From: Rhodohalobacter mucosus
Lineage (GTDB): Bacteria > Bacteroidota > Rhodothermia > Balneolales > Balneolaceae
Length of the DNA stretch: 64,000 nucleotides
Assembly: GCF_003150675.1 (NCBI RefSeq)
Contig: NZ_QGGB01000007.1
Coordinates: 1 to 64,000, forward strand
Reading direction: 5' to 3'
A program made the translations under genes and the position numbers. Position 1 is the stretch's first letter, and every line of letters starts with the position of its first letter. Positions 8,225-17,196 of the stretch are shown piece after piece. A model generated the notes under the pieces. That model was not told the origin of the DNA. It saw nothing but the letters and a program-made list of their open reading frames with translations, and did no database searches.

Positions 8225-9752
8225 AACCGGTCAAAACATATCACAGAAACAGAGCCTCCAGCAGAAGCTATCGCCTCAGCAGATACAGTTTGTAAAACTG
8301 CTGCAGCTCCCAACAATAGGATTGGAGCAGCGGATCAAAGAAGAAATTGAATTGAACCCTGTGCTTGAAGAGGCCGATCCGGCTGCAACGGAAGAGTCGC
8401 TTAGTGAGAAAGAGGCGGAGTGGGAAAGGGAAAACCCTGAAGAACAAAAATCGGAGGATGAACCCGATATAGATCCGGTTGACCAGAATGAGGATATTGA
8501 TTGGGATTCGTTTCTCCACAACACAGAATATGACGGCACAGGGTACTCAGGATCGTCGTCACCGTCGGGGAGTGCGGACGAGGATTGGAGAGATCTGCCG
8601 AACCCCTATCATGAAACGTTGCTTGAAGAACTTGAACAGCAGGTCACACTTCTCGATCTGAATGACGAAGAGATGCTGATTGCCGATCAAATTCTGGGGT
8701 CGCTCGATGAAGATGGCTACTTCAGGCGGGAGATAGAAGCTGTGGTCGATAATATCGCTTTTAACCATGGTAAACTGGTCAGCGCCGCACAGGTTGAGGA
8801 TGTGAGACAGAAAATCCAGGAACTGGAGCCGGTTGGCATAGCATCCCGGGATCTGCGCGACTGCCTGATCTGCCAGGCACGACTTTCGGATGGTGATTCC
8901 GAGATCCGCGATCTCGCTGTAACCATGTTGAAGGATGAATGGGATGCATTTGAGAAGAAACACTTTGACAAGCTTAGAAAACGCCTGGATGCAGATGATG
9001 AAACCCTGAAGGAGGTATTTGATTTTATTCGAGGCCTCAATCCAAGGCCCGGCGCTGTATCTGACCCTGAGAGCGATTCGCGAAATTATATTGAACCTGA
9101 TTTTGAAGTCTATTATGAACCCGCGGGGGAAGAAGGAGAAGAAGATGGCGAGTTTGTAATCCGCCTGAATCAGAGAAATATTCCACCGCTCCGGATTTCA
9201 CCCGATTATAAGCGCATGTGGGATCAGCTAAAAAAAGAGTCGGGAAAAGGTGAGGGCAAACAGGCAAGAAATTTCATCAGAGACAAAGTGGAATCAGCCC
9301 AGTGGTTTATCGACTCTATCAGGCAGCGCCAGCAAACCCTGATGACCACCATGCGAACGATCGTGGCACTTCAGGACGACTTTTTTAAGCACGGCGACGG
9401 CCTTAAACCAATGATTCTGAAAGATGTTGCGGAACGGATCGGAATGGATATTTCAACGGTATCGAGGGTGGTGAACGGCAAATATGTGCAGACCAATTTT
9501 GGTGTTTATGAGCTTAAATATTTCTTCAGCGAAGGCCTTGAAACTGAAAGCGGGGATGATGTATCGAGCCGGGAAGTGAAAAATATCCTGCAGAGAGTGA
9601 TCGACAATGAGGATAAAAAGAAGCCCCTCAGCGATCAGGCATTAACCGATATTCTACGAGAGAAAGGATTCAAGGTAGCCCGCCGAACGGTCAGTAAATA
9701 CCGGGAACAGCTTCAGATTCCCGTTGCGCGCCTGCGCAAGCAAATAGTCTGA
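8217..9752 (+). CDS. rpoN: RNA polymerase sigma-54 factor
   Basis: Directs RNA polymerase to -24/-12 promoters and needs an enhancer-binding AAA activator to open them. I chose the ATG at 8217 (511 residues) over an in-frame GTG at 8205 because family members begin MLKxxQ. Region I is glutamine-rich (QKQSLQQKLSPQQIQFVKLL). A very acidic linker covers about 50-125, followed by core-binding and HTH domains (DISTVSRVVNGKYVQTNFG). The C-terminal RpoN box is ARRTVSKYREQL. Overlap with the DUF3109 gene suggests one transcript. Confidence 0.94.
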   Translation: MLKTGQNISQKQSLQQKLSPQQIQFVKLLQLPTIGLEQRIKEEIELNPVLEEADPAATEESLSEKEAEWERENPEEQKSEDEPDIDPVDQNEDIDWDSFLHNTEYDGTGYSGSSSPSGSADEDWRDLPNPYHETLLEELEQQVTLLDLNDEEMLIADQILGSLDEDGYFRREIEAVVDNIAFNHGKLVSAAQVEDVRQKIQELEPVGIASRDLRDCLICQARLSDGDSEIRDLAVTMLKDEWDAFEKKHFDKLRKRLDADDETLKEVFDFIRGLNPRPGAVSDPESDSRNYIEPDFEVYYEPAGEEGEEDGEFVIRLNQRNIPPLRISPDYKRMWDQLKKESGKGEGKQARNFIRDKVESAQWFIDSIRQRQQTLMTTMRTIVALQDDFFKHGDGLKPMILKDVAERIGMDISTVSRVVNGKYVQTNFGVYELKYFFSEGLETESGDDVSSREVKNILQRVIDNEDKKKPLSDQALTDILREKGFKVARRTVSKYREQLQIPVARLRKQIV

Positions 9753-9966
9753 GATGGTAAGGTAAATAGAGTCAGCTTCCGCTCCTGATGTTTCAGCCGA
9801 AGCAGAGGAGGAGAAGTTGCCTTATTAAGCAGGTTTTCTCATGAGCGGAGAAAAAGAATGATATGAGTCACTGTTTATCCGCAGAAATCCCTACGGGAGA
9901 TGGGACACTTTTTAACCGGCCCTTTTTCGCAATCAGGTTACATAAATCTTGACACTGAAGAAGATG

Positions 9967-11469
9967 CTATTTACCAAACGTAAAGGCCATCTGAAGAGGT
10001 TCAAAGATCATTGGCGAAGTAAATAGAAACCAGGAGAGGATCATTACGGCGAGTACGTGGATACCGGTTGTCAGCAGGAGGTAGAGTAACCGGTTTTTCA
10101 AAAACTTTGCAGCATCAACTGATGCGATGATAAAGCTCATAAACCAGGTCAGTCCAAAGAGTATTGCAAAAGCGGCGATCCAGAATCCTGTAATCCCTGT
10201 CTGGCTGAGAACCACCAGAACCGTTGTCAAAAGAAGATTCACGTGAAGCGGCCAGCTGTAAAGGTTGAGGGCCTGGCTGAAGCTGGTAAGCTCTTTGTTT
10301 AAAAAATAGATCCAGAGCACGGAAATACCCTGTGTAATCAGTGCAAAGGAAAACCCTGCAAGTGAAAGAGATAAAAGTGGATTTTGGAAAAGAAACAATT
10401 CAGGAACCTGCACCTGAAGTGCATGAAGGCCTGTCTCTGAAATGAGAATATCTGCGCTCAAGTACGTGAATAAGGCAGTAATGGCTGCGTGCTGAAGGAG
10501 TACAATAAGGCCGGGCGTTGAATTTCTGACGCGGTGCTCCATGACGTCGATTACGTAGAAAGGATGATGCAGGAAATAACGGGACAGTGACTGACCGTAA
10601 ACGGGCTGATAGCGATAATGCAACAGAAAGGAGATCCAAAGGAGCAACAAAAACACTACGCTCCAGTTTGCAACCGGACCTTCACCGGAGTCGGCCGGAA
10701 GGGGCATCGGTATACGCTCACCGCTGGTGTAACGGTTAAGTACGGTGGCCATTCCCGGAACCGACTCTGAGGCAGAAAAAAACCAGCCTGCCGGCAGCAC
10801 AATAACACTGTTTTGAGTAACAAGCTGTGTATCGAGGAGCTGATTCAGGGAGCTTAAAGAAACATTGAGATCGTCTGATGGATTAAAGTGCACAAATGAA
10901 GAGAATTCATAATCGGGGTCCGTTTCTGCACGGGCCACAGAGGCGATGTATGAAAATGGTCCCCGGGCTGTGGAATCTGAATCGGTAGCACTTGTGTAAA
11001 AAATGGGCAGATCGGTATAGACCCTGATTGAATCGGTAACAGGGGCCGCAGCTTCGTGAAACGCCGGATTTCGGTCGTTAGGATAGCGATACAGTTCGAT
11101 GGCAGCTAAACTGCGCGGATATCTTCCTTCAATCCGTTCCGCTTCGCTCACTAACGTTTGTGCTGTACGCGCAGCGCTCTCCCTAACCTGGCCAACTGTT
11201 CGATAGGAATTATCACTGAACAGAATTAGAGAGAAATCAGGGCTCAGGGTGGCGGGCAACTCCGTATCGGGATCTATGAGTAAAAGATGGATCCCTGCAT
11301 TCCGGATTCTATCCAGGTTCGCTTCGGTGTTCCAGTCAATGTCCTGTTGAGTAACATCGAGGGCCAGAAAATGGCGTGTGGAGTCAGCAGACTGCGCTTC
11401 CGCAGCCTTTGAATAACAGAGCACCACTACAATGAGCAGGAAGAATCGATATGGCTGGTGAAGGGGCAA
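9967..11469 (-). CDS. Exported/polytopic membrane protein of unknown function
   Basis: A 500-residue protein I cannot assign. Residues 1-25 form a signal peptide (FFLLIVVVLCYSKAAEAQ), followed by an extracytoplasmic part of about 240 residues and then about six hydrophobic segments between 265 and 490. The soluble part contains SLAAIELYRYPNDRNP and YTDLPIFYTSA, recalling glycoside-hydrolase-like folds, but no catalytic motif is convincing. It stands 2 bp after the Lrp gene on the same strand and is probably cotranscribed with it. Confidence 0.65.
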   Translation of the reverse strand: MPLHQPYRFFLLIVVVLCYSKAAEAQSADSTRHFLALDVTQQDIDWNTEANLDRIRNAGIHLLLIDPDTELPATLSPDFSLILFSDNSYRTVGQVRESAARTAQTLVSEAERIEGRYPRSLAAIELYRYPNDRNPAFHEAAAPVTDSIRVYTDLPIFYTSATDSDSTARGPFSYIASVARAETDPDYEFSSFVHFNPSDDLNVSLSSLNQLLDTQLVTQNSVIVLPAGWFFSASESVPGMATVLNRYTSGERIPMPLPADSGEGPVANWSVVFLLLLWISFLLHYRYQPVYGQSLSRYFLHHPFYVIDVMEHRVRNSTPGLIVLLQHAAITALFTYLSADILISETGLHALQVQVPELFLFQNPLLSLSLAGFSFALITQGISVLWIYFLNKELTSFSQALNLYSWPLHVNLLLTTVLVVLSQTGITGFWIAAFAILFGLTWFMSFIIASVDAAKFLKNRLLYLLLTTGIHVLAVMILSWFLFTSPMIFEPLQMAFTFGK

Positions 11470-11471
11470 GA

Positions 11472-11951
11472 TTATTTCTTTAACTCGACACTTCGTTCAA
11501 CGGGCAGTTCCCGGGTCTCTTTAAAACTTGACAGCACAATATTTGACCTTGTCCTGGTTACACCGTCCCAGGACTGCACGAGAGACAGAAATTTTTCAAA
11601 AGAGGCTGTATTCATCGTGCGCACTTTCAGGATGTGGGAACCGTCGCCGGTAATGGAGTGACACTCCAGTACCTCCGGATGTTCGGTTACATTTTTAACA
11701 AATCCCTGATATCGCTCGGACCCGTCTACCTCCACAAAAATGAAGGCAGTAATGTCGAAATTGAACTTTTTTGCATCCAGAATGGCATTATAGGATGATA
11801 TCAATCCTTTCTCCTCAAGCTTTCGCATTCTCTCGGATACGGACGGAACTGAAAGATGGACAATCTCAGCAATCGTATTTCGCTGGGCTCGGCCATTACG
11901 CTGCAGATGATTTAATATTTTGATATCTGTTTCGTCAAGTTGTATGCTCAT
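11472..11951 (-). CDS. Lrp/AsnC family transcriptional regulator
   Basis: A 159-residue regulator starting at the ATG at 11951 (MSIQLDETDIKILNHLQ). An upstream in-frame start at 11984 would add 11 atypical residues. The N-terminal winged HTH has the family pattern DxxDxxILxxLQxNGRxxxxxIA and SVPSVSERMRKLEEKG. The C-terminal RAM domain (FIFVEVDGSERYQGFV, GDGSHILKVRT) normally binds amino acids and sets the oligomer state. It is divergent from serS, so the 171-bp spacer may be autoregulated. The effector is unknown. Confidence 0.88.
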   Translation of the reverse strand: MSIQLDETDIKILNHLQRNGRAQRNTIAEIVHLSVPSVSERMRKLEEKGLISSYNAILDAKKFNFDITAFIFVEVDGSERYQGFVKNVTEHPEVLECHSITGDGSHILKVRTMNTASFEKFLSLVQSWDGVTRTRSNIVLSSFKETRELPVERSVELKK

Positions 11952-12122
11952 AGCAACTCCATTTAGCCTAAAATTTCTAATCAATAGTCAAAATATCCTT
12001 AATTAGTTAGGAATTCAATTCCTGAAAGTGAATCGGAGGTAAAAAAATTTCAAAGGAGAGCTGCCTACCCGTATCTTTTCATTCAATGCAGATTTTAATT
12101 CAAAAAACGATCGTATAAGCCG

Positions 12123-13391
12123 ATGCTCGACATTAATTTTATTCGTGAACACCCCGATCTTGTAAAGGAAGGAATGAAAAACAAGGGTGAAAATGATATT
12201 TCGGTGGTAGACCAGGTACTGGCTAAAGACGAGGAGTGGCGTGAATTGATTACCGGGATTGATAATCTGCGGGCCAGGAGTAATGCCAAAGCAAAAGAGA
12301 TTGGAAACCTGATGGGCCAGGGAAAGAAAGATGAGGCACAGGCGCTGATCAAAGAGACCGGCGATAACAAGAAAAAAATTAAAGAGCTGGAAGATCAGGT
12401 CAGACTGGTTTCGGACGAACGTGACGAATTGCTCTACCGAATACCCAATGTGCCGGATCCATCCGTACCGGTAGGAAGCACCCCCGATGACAACATTGTG
12501 GATAAAACCGCAGGCACCATTCTGGAGCGCGATTGGCGAGTGCCGCACTGGGAAATTACAGACGAAAAGGGCTGGATCGACTTTGAGCGGGGTGTGAAGG
12601 TGACCGGGGCCGGATTTCCGTTTTATGTGGGAAAAATGGCCCGCCTGCAGCGTGCGCTGATCAATTTCTTCCTCAATGAGGCCGTTGAAGACGGATACAC
12701 GGAACTGCAGGCACCCTACTTTGTAAACGAGAACTCGGCCAGGGGTACCGGACAAATTCCGGACAAGGAGGATATGATGTACACCGTGCCGCGCGACGGT
12801 TTTTTTGCCATTCCCACGGCAGAGGTTCCCGTAACCAACTTCCACCGGGATGAAATTTTCAATGAAAAAGACATGCCTGTTCGGTACGCGGCCTACACAC
12901 CGTGCTGGAGACGGGAAGCCGGCAGCTATGGCAAGGACGTTCGCGGTTTGAACCGACTGCATCAGTTTGATAAAGTGGAGCTGGTAAAGATAGTTCATCC
13001 CGATAACTCGGATAACGAGTTGGAATCGCTCAGAGAGTACGCAGAAGGACTGATTGAAAAACTCGGTTTGGGGTACCGCACACTATTGATGTGCACGGGC
13101 GATATGGGCTTTACGCAGACTAAGAAATACGACCTTGAAGTGTGGAGCCCAGGCCAGGAGCGCTGGCTGGAAGTGAGCTCCTGTTCCAACTTCGGGTCTT
13201 TTCAGGCCAGAAGAATGCAGCTGCGGTATCGCAATGAAAAGGGCAAAACGGAAATGCTTCATACATTAAACGGATCCGGCCTTGCGCTTCCCAGAATCGT
13301 TGCGGCGCTGGTTGAGACGTATCAGACTGAATCGGGTGATGTAAGAGTGCCGGAGGTTCTGCAACCGTTTATGGGGACGGACAGTATCTGA
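12123..13391 (+). CDS. serS: Serine-tRNA ligase
   Basis: Charges tRNA-Ser, and tRNA-Sec where present, with serine. The 422 residues match the bacterial class II synthetase. An N-terminal antiparallel coiled-coil arm that grips the tRNA variable arm covers about 30-105. TAEVPV lies in the substrate pocket, motif 2 is TPCWRREAGSYGKD, and motif 3 is LNGSGLALPRIVAALVE. Translation starts at the ATG at 12123, giving MLDINFIREHPDLVKEG, the expected N-terminus. Confidence 0.96.
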   Translation: MLDINFIREHPDLVKEGMKNKGENDISVVDQVLAKDEEWRELITGIDNLRARSNAKAKEIGNLMGQGKKDEAQALIKETGDNKKKIKELEDQVRLVSDERDELLYRIPNVPDPSVPVGSTPDDNIVDKTAGTILERDWRVPHWEITDEKGWIDFERGVKVTGAGFPFYVGKMARLQRALINFFLNEAVEDGYTELQAPYFVNENSARGTGQIPDKEDMMYTVPRDGFFAIPTAEVPVTNFHRDEIFNEKDMPVRYAAYTPCWRREAGSYGKDVRGLNRLHQFDKVELVKIVHPDNSDNELESLREYAEGLIEKLGLGYRTLLMCTGDMGFTQTKKYDLEVWSPGQERWLEVSSCSNFGSFQARRMQLRYRNEKGKTEMLHTLNGSGLALPRIVAALVETYQTESGDVRVPEVLQPFMGTDSI

Positions 13392-13712
13392 GCGTTATTG
13401 GAATTGAAAAGGTAGAAGGCAGAAGGCAGAAGGCAGAAGGCAGAAGTGAGAAGGGAGTCTTGAGTATTGAGACTAATTTAATCTCTTAAACTACTAATAA
13501 AATTAACTTTAAAATAGTTCAAAAACAGCTTACTGCACCCTGCTGCGTGGAGTCCGCAGTCCCGATCCTTCGGGAACGCTTGAAGCTGCTGCGAGCAGTT
13601 CGCAGTCCCGAGACTTCGGGAAAGTCTGCCCCTTGCCCCTGATCCGGCGCTTTCAGAATTCCTGAAAGACACAGGAAATCCTTACAGGCCTCTTTTCACC
13701 CTGCACCCTGAA
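13392..13712. repeat. Repeat-rich spacer between serS and dusB
   Basis: No gene is visible. From about 13411 to 13446 a 7-bp unit (AGAAGGC) is repeated about five times. Next comes GAGTCTTGAGTATTGAGA, also seen near 19.9 and 20.05 kb. Two copies of the dispersed hairpin repeat follow at 13540-13575 and 13586-13621. CACCCTGCACCCTG near 13697 resembles the tandem array upstream of pyrC. The spacer collects several of the genome's short repeat families. Confidence 0.8.
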
Positions 13713-14702
13713 TCACGCTACCGCAAAGTACTCCTCCTCGCGGAAGTTGAGCAGCAGTTCCAGTACCGGTTCCATCTCTTTTTCTTCCATTATAGCGGCA
13801 CGCAGCTTTTTTCCGTTGCGAACTCCCTTCAGGTACTGCCCATAGTGTTTTTTCATAATGATCACACCGTATCTCTCGCCATGATGGGCCACGGAGAGGC
13901 GCAGCTGCTCTGCGCACAGCTCCAGGCGCTCCCGGAGTGTGGGGTTGGGGAGAAGTTCGCCCGTTTCCAGGTAATGACGCGCATGTTCAAAAATCCACGG
14001 ATTGCCGATGGCGCCCCGGCCGATCATCACGCCATCCACGCCGGTTTCATCAAACATCTTTTTGGCGAGTTCGGGAGTGGTAACATCACCGTTTCCAATG
14101 ATCGGAATTTCAAGCCCGGGCGTATTCTTCAGTTTTTTCAGATACTCCCATCGCGCATCTCCCTTATACTTCTGGCTGCGGGTGCGTGCGTGTACGGTCA
14201 GGGCTTTCACGCCAATTCGCTGCAGCATCAGGGCCACTTCCCCAATGCGAATAGTATGATCATCCCAGCCCAGACGTGTTTTTACCGTTACGGGATAATC
14301 ACCGGCTGCGTCAACCACGGTTCCCGCCATGCGTTCCATCATCCCAAGATCTTTCAGACAGGCGGAACCGGCTCCTTTTTTCACAATTTTGTACACAGGG
14401 CAGCCGAAATTTATGTCAATCAGGTCGGGGTTATTCGCTTTCGCCACCTTCGTGGCCCCTTCCATGGCCTCCTCGCGGCCGCCGAATATCTGAATCCCGA
14501 ACGGACGTTCCGCTTCCTCAAAATGCATCTTGTGAAGTGCAATATCTGAGTCGCGGATGATGGCTTCGGAACTGATAAATTCCGTGTAGACGATGTCGGC
14601 ACCTTTTCGTCTGCAGATCTGCCGAAATGGCGAATCGGAAACGTCTTCCATAGGTGCGAGAAACAGCGGCCTGTTGCCAAGTTGTATCTGATCGATGTAC
14701 AT
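13713..14702 (-). CDS. dusB: tRNA-dihydrouridine synthase (DusB type)
   Basis: An FMN enzyme reducing specific uridines in tRNA D-loops to dihydrouridine. The 329 residues have the N-terminal FLAPMEDVSDSPFR motif and a TIM barrel. The catalytic cysteine is in INFGCPVYKIVKKGAGSACL, and GNGDV, MIGRGAIGNPWIF and HARTR are also present. A C-terminal helical domain carries MKKHYGQYLKG. The 'RKGAD..YTEFIS' and length fit DusB better than DusA or DusC. The promoter would lie in the 194-bp spacer shared with fbaB. Confidence 0.9.
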   Translation of the reverse strand: MYIDQIQLGNRPLFLAPMEDVSDSPFRQICRRKGADIVYTEFISSEAIIRDSDIALHKMHFEEAERPFGIQIFGGREEAMEGATKVAKANNPDLIDINFGCPVYKIVKKGAGSACLKDLGMMERMAGTVVDAAGDYPVTVKTRLGWDDHTIRIGEVALMLQRIGVKALTVHARTRSQKYKGDARWEYLKKLKNTPGLEIPIIGNGDVTTPELAKKMFDETGVDGVMIGRGAIGNPWIFEHARHYLETGELLPNPTLRERLELCAEQLRLSVAHHGERYGVIIMKKHYGQYLKGVRNGKKLRAAIMEEKEMEPVLELLLNFREEEYFAVA

Positions 14703-14896
14703 ACTCTATTCGGTTTACATTCAGCACTGAAAATACGGGTTTTTCGTGATCTTCACATCCTCCCTTTTAAAACCCTTGAAAACAAAGCGCTTTCATCAAT
14801 ACTTGTGGTTCAATGGATAGCCATTTGATCTATGATCATGTATATTAACCTACATCTCAACAAAATCTTTGAACCTTAAAAAAAGGGGCTCAATCA

Positions 14897-15973
14897 ATGG
14901 CACTTGCAATTTCCGGAATCGAGGAACTCTTAGGTGATGACGCCGATTCCCTGCTAAATCATACATGTAAAACCATTTCTAAAGATAAACTGCATATTCC
15001 ATCTTCGTCGTACGTGGATGAAGTATGGTACCACTCTGACCGGAACAACCGGGTTTTGGGCAATCTGGAGTGGATGCTTAACCACGGCCGACTGGCGGGA
15101 ACGGGCTATCTCTCCATTCTTCCCGTCGATCAGGGAATTGAACACAGTGCCGGGGCATCTTTTGCAAAAAATCCGGCCTATTTCGACCCCGAAAACATTG
15201 TAAAACTGGCTATTGAAGGAGGATGCAATGCTGTGGCGTCTACTTTTGGAGTTCTGGCGTCCGTATCCAGAAAATATGCCCACAAAATTCCCTTCCTGGT
15301 AAAAATTAACCATAACGAACTTCTCACGTTTCCGAATAACTACGATCAGATCATGTTTGGTACGATCGACAAGGCTTACGACATGGGTGCTGCAGCCGTT
15401 GGCGCAACCATCTATTTCGGTTCTGAAGAGTCGAACAGGCAGATCGTTGAAGTGGCGGAAGCGTTCGAATATGCCCATCAGCTTGGAATGGCTACCGTGC
15501 TCTGGTGCTACACGCGAAACAGCGCATTCAAAGTGGATGGAACCGACTATCACAGTTCTGCCGACCTTACCGGCCAGGCAAACCATTTGGGTGTTACGAT
15601 CGGAGCCGATATCGTGAAACAGAAGCTTCCCACCAATAACGGCGGATACAAAGCGCTGAACAGCGGCGACTCTTCCTATGGCAAGCTCGATGAGCGCATC
15701 TACTCCGAACTTACCACCGATCACCCGATCGATCTGACACGCTATCAGGTGGCCAATGGATATATGGGCCGTGCGGGCCTGATCAACTCCGGTGGTGCGT
15801 CCGGCAGCGACGATTTTGCAGATGCGGTAAAAACAGCCGTTGTAAACAAACGAGCCGGCGGAATGGGCCTGATCAGCGGCCGGAAGGCTTTTCAGCGGCC
15901 AATGGACGAAGGCATCAAACTGCTGAACTTTATTCAGGACGTTTATCTGAGCGAAGAGATCACTATCGCCTGA
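14897..15973 (+). CDS. fbaB: Class I fructose-bisphosphate aldolase (DhnA type)
   Basis: A Schiff-base aldolase of the DhnA/FbaB family interconverting fructose 1,6-bisphosphate and triose phosphates in glycolysis and gluconeogenesis. The 358 residues include the [12 protein letters not shown] phosphate-binding motif, [22 protein letters not shown] and the barrel strand [13 protein letters not shown], which carries the lysine expected to form the Schiff base. It is monocistronic: its own upstream spacer is on the left and a strong terminator follows 11 bp after the stop codon. Confidence 0.92.
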   Translation: MALAISGIEELLGDDADSLLNHTCKTISKDKLHIPSSSYVDEVWYHSDRNNRVLGNLEWMLNHGRLAGTGYLSILPVDQGIEHSAGASFAKNPAYFDPENIVKLAIEGGCNAVASTFGVLASVSRKYAHKIPFLVKINHNELLTFPNNYDQIMFGTIDKAYDMGAAAVGATIYFGSEESNRQIVEVAEAFEYAHQLGMATVLWCYTRNSAFKVDGTDYHSSADLTGQANHLGVTIGADIVKQKLPTNNGGYKALNSGDSSYGKLDERIYSELTTDHPIDLTRYQVANGYMGRAGLINSGGASGSDDFADAVKTAVVNKRAGGMGLISGRKAFQRPMDEGIKLLNFIQDVYLSEEITIA

Positions 15974-15983
15974 TTCTATTTCA

Positions 15984-16023
15984 GGGTCTGATCCGTTTAA
16001 AGCCGGATCAGGCCCTTTTTTTA
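15984..16023 (+). terminator. Rho-independent terminator of fbaB
   Basis: A near-perfect stem (GGGTCTGATCCG with CCGGATCAGGCCC), a 7-nt loop and a run of eight T follow the fbaB stop codon by about 10 bp. Confidence 0.9.
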
Positions 16024-16113
16024 TTCAGTGCGATGATGTTCCACTTCATAAGATTCATTCTCCATGCACACAAGGGGAGTGATTACATTCCATTGACCAA
16101 CCGATAGCCCAGT

Positions 16114-17196
16114 TTGGAGAAACCTGACGAAAATATTGTCCGAAGCGGACCCCTGATCTCCTATAAATATCTCGCCGTTTCCATTGCGCTCAGCGTGGCG
16201 ACAATGTCCCTGGTGATCTGGTACACCTACACCCCAGATACGCTCCACTACCTGGTTCCCAAGCGTCTACCCGGGATTTTTATAGCGATCGCAGTCACCT
16301 TTCTGAAAGTCTGGTTTTTTGCCGCTAAAATCAGGGTACTGGCAGATGAAGCAATCAGCTTTATGGCGGCGGTCAGGATCTCACTGAGCTGGGATTTTGC
16401 TTCTGCGGTGACTCCCTCTACGATCGGAGGTGCCCCTGTGGCCACCTATACGATGACCCGCGAAGGCATTCCCCTGGGAAAATCATCGGCTATCATGCTC
16501 TACAGCGTTATGCTGGATCAGTTCTGGTATGCCATAGCTGTTCCGATTATCCTTATCACGGGAATTTTCTACGAAGTGGTGCCTGATGAGATCGGTCTGG
16601 TTGGCAATGCTACCATGTTTTTGATTTATACCGGTCTGCTTCTTTACGGCGCACTGCTCTCCTATGGACTGCTGGTGAATCCCAAGGCTATTAATAGAGT
16701 GATCAAGGCCATATTCAGGCTGCCGCTGCTCCGGCGTTATTCGGAAAGTATCAATGCAGAGGCCGAAAACCTGGAGAGCTACTCGTACGAGCTCAGAAAA
16801 AAGCCCATGGACTTTGTTCTGAAGGCATTCTTCTACACTACGATGAACTGGCTATGCAAGGTTGCACTGCCCGTGATTGTAGTACTTAGTCTGCTTCCGG
16901 GTCCGGAGGTGCTTCTGGTGCTGCGCAGCCTGGCCATGAATCTCGCATTTCTGATCATCCCCACACCGGGAGGATCTGGGGGTGTGGAGGGACTATTTGT
17001 TCTTTTCCTCGGTCCGCTGATCGACAGGGCTGCATTTATTGGTCTGTCCGTTTTCGTATGGAGGGTTATAACCTACTACTTCAGCCTTGGAATTGGAATT
17101 ATGGCCATGCTATGGTATGTGAACCGTTCCGTCTCGAACAAGCTTGAAAAAATCAATATGAAAGAGGAGGAGAAGGAGGAGATTGGCCAGGCCTAA
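16114..17196 (+). CDS. UPF0104 / lysylphosphatidylglycerol synthase TM family protein
   Basis: A 360-residue inner-membrane protein with about eight hydrophobic segments and a conserved GGAPVATYTMTREGIPLGKS motif (residues about 108-127). Both fit the AglD/YbhN-like UPF0104 family, related to the flippase part of MprF. Its substrate is unknown. The start is a TTG at 16114: the first internal Met (residue 37) would fall inside the first membrane segment. Its end overlaps radA by 14 bp, so coupling with radA is likely. Confidence 0.72.
   Translation: MEKPDENIVRSGPLISYKYLAVSIALSVATMSLVIWYTYTPDTLHYLVPKRLPGIFIAIAVTFLKVWFFAAKIRVLADEAISFMAAVRISLSWDFASAVTPSTIGGAPVATYTMTREGIPLGKSSAIMLYSVMLDQFWYAIAVPIILITGIFYEVVPDEIGLVGNATMFLIYTGLLLYGALLSYGLLVNPKAINRVIKAIFRLPLLRRYSESINAEAENLESYSYELRKKPMDFVLKAFFYTTMNWLCKVALPVIVVLSLLPGPEVLLVLRSLAMNLAFLIIPTPGGSGGVEGLFVLFLGPLIDRAAFIGLSVFVWRVITYYFSLGIGIMAMLWYVNRSVSNKLEKINMKEEEKEEIGQA

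Noticed and set aside
12015-12998. Long open frame antisense to serS (327 aa)
   Set aside because: It lies opposite a complete serS. Its protein is His/Phe/Val-rich without domains, as expected of a shadow frame.
13845-14549. Plus-strand frame of 234 aa opposite dusB
   Set aside because: It is antisense to the well-conserved dusB, has no ribosome site and no recognisable domain.
14954-15724. Minus-strand frame of 256 aa opposite fbaB
   Set aside because: It is the antisense shadow of a conserved aldolase, with no own signals.
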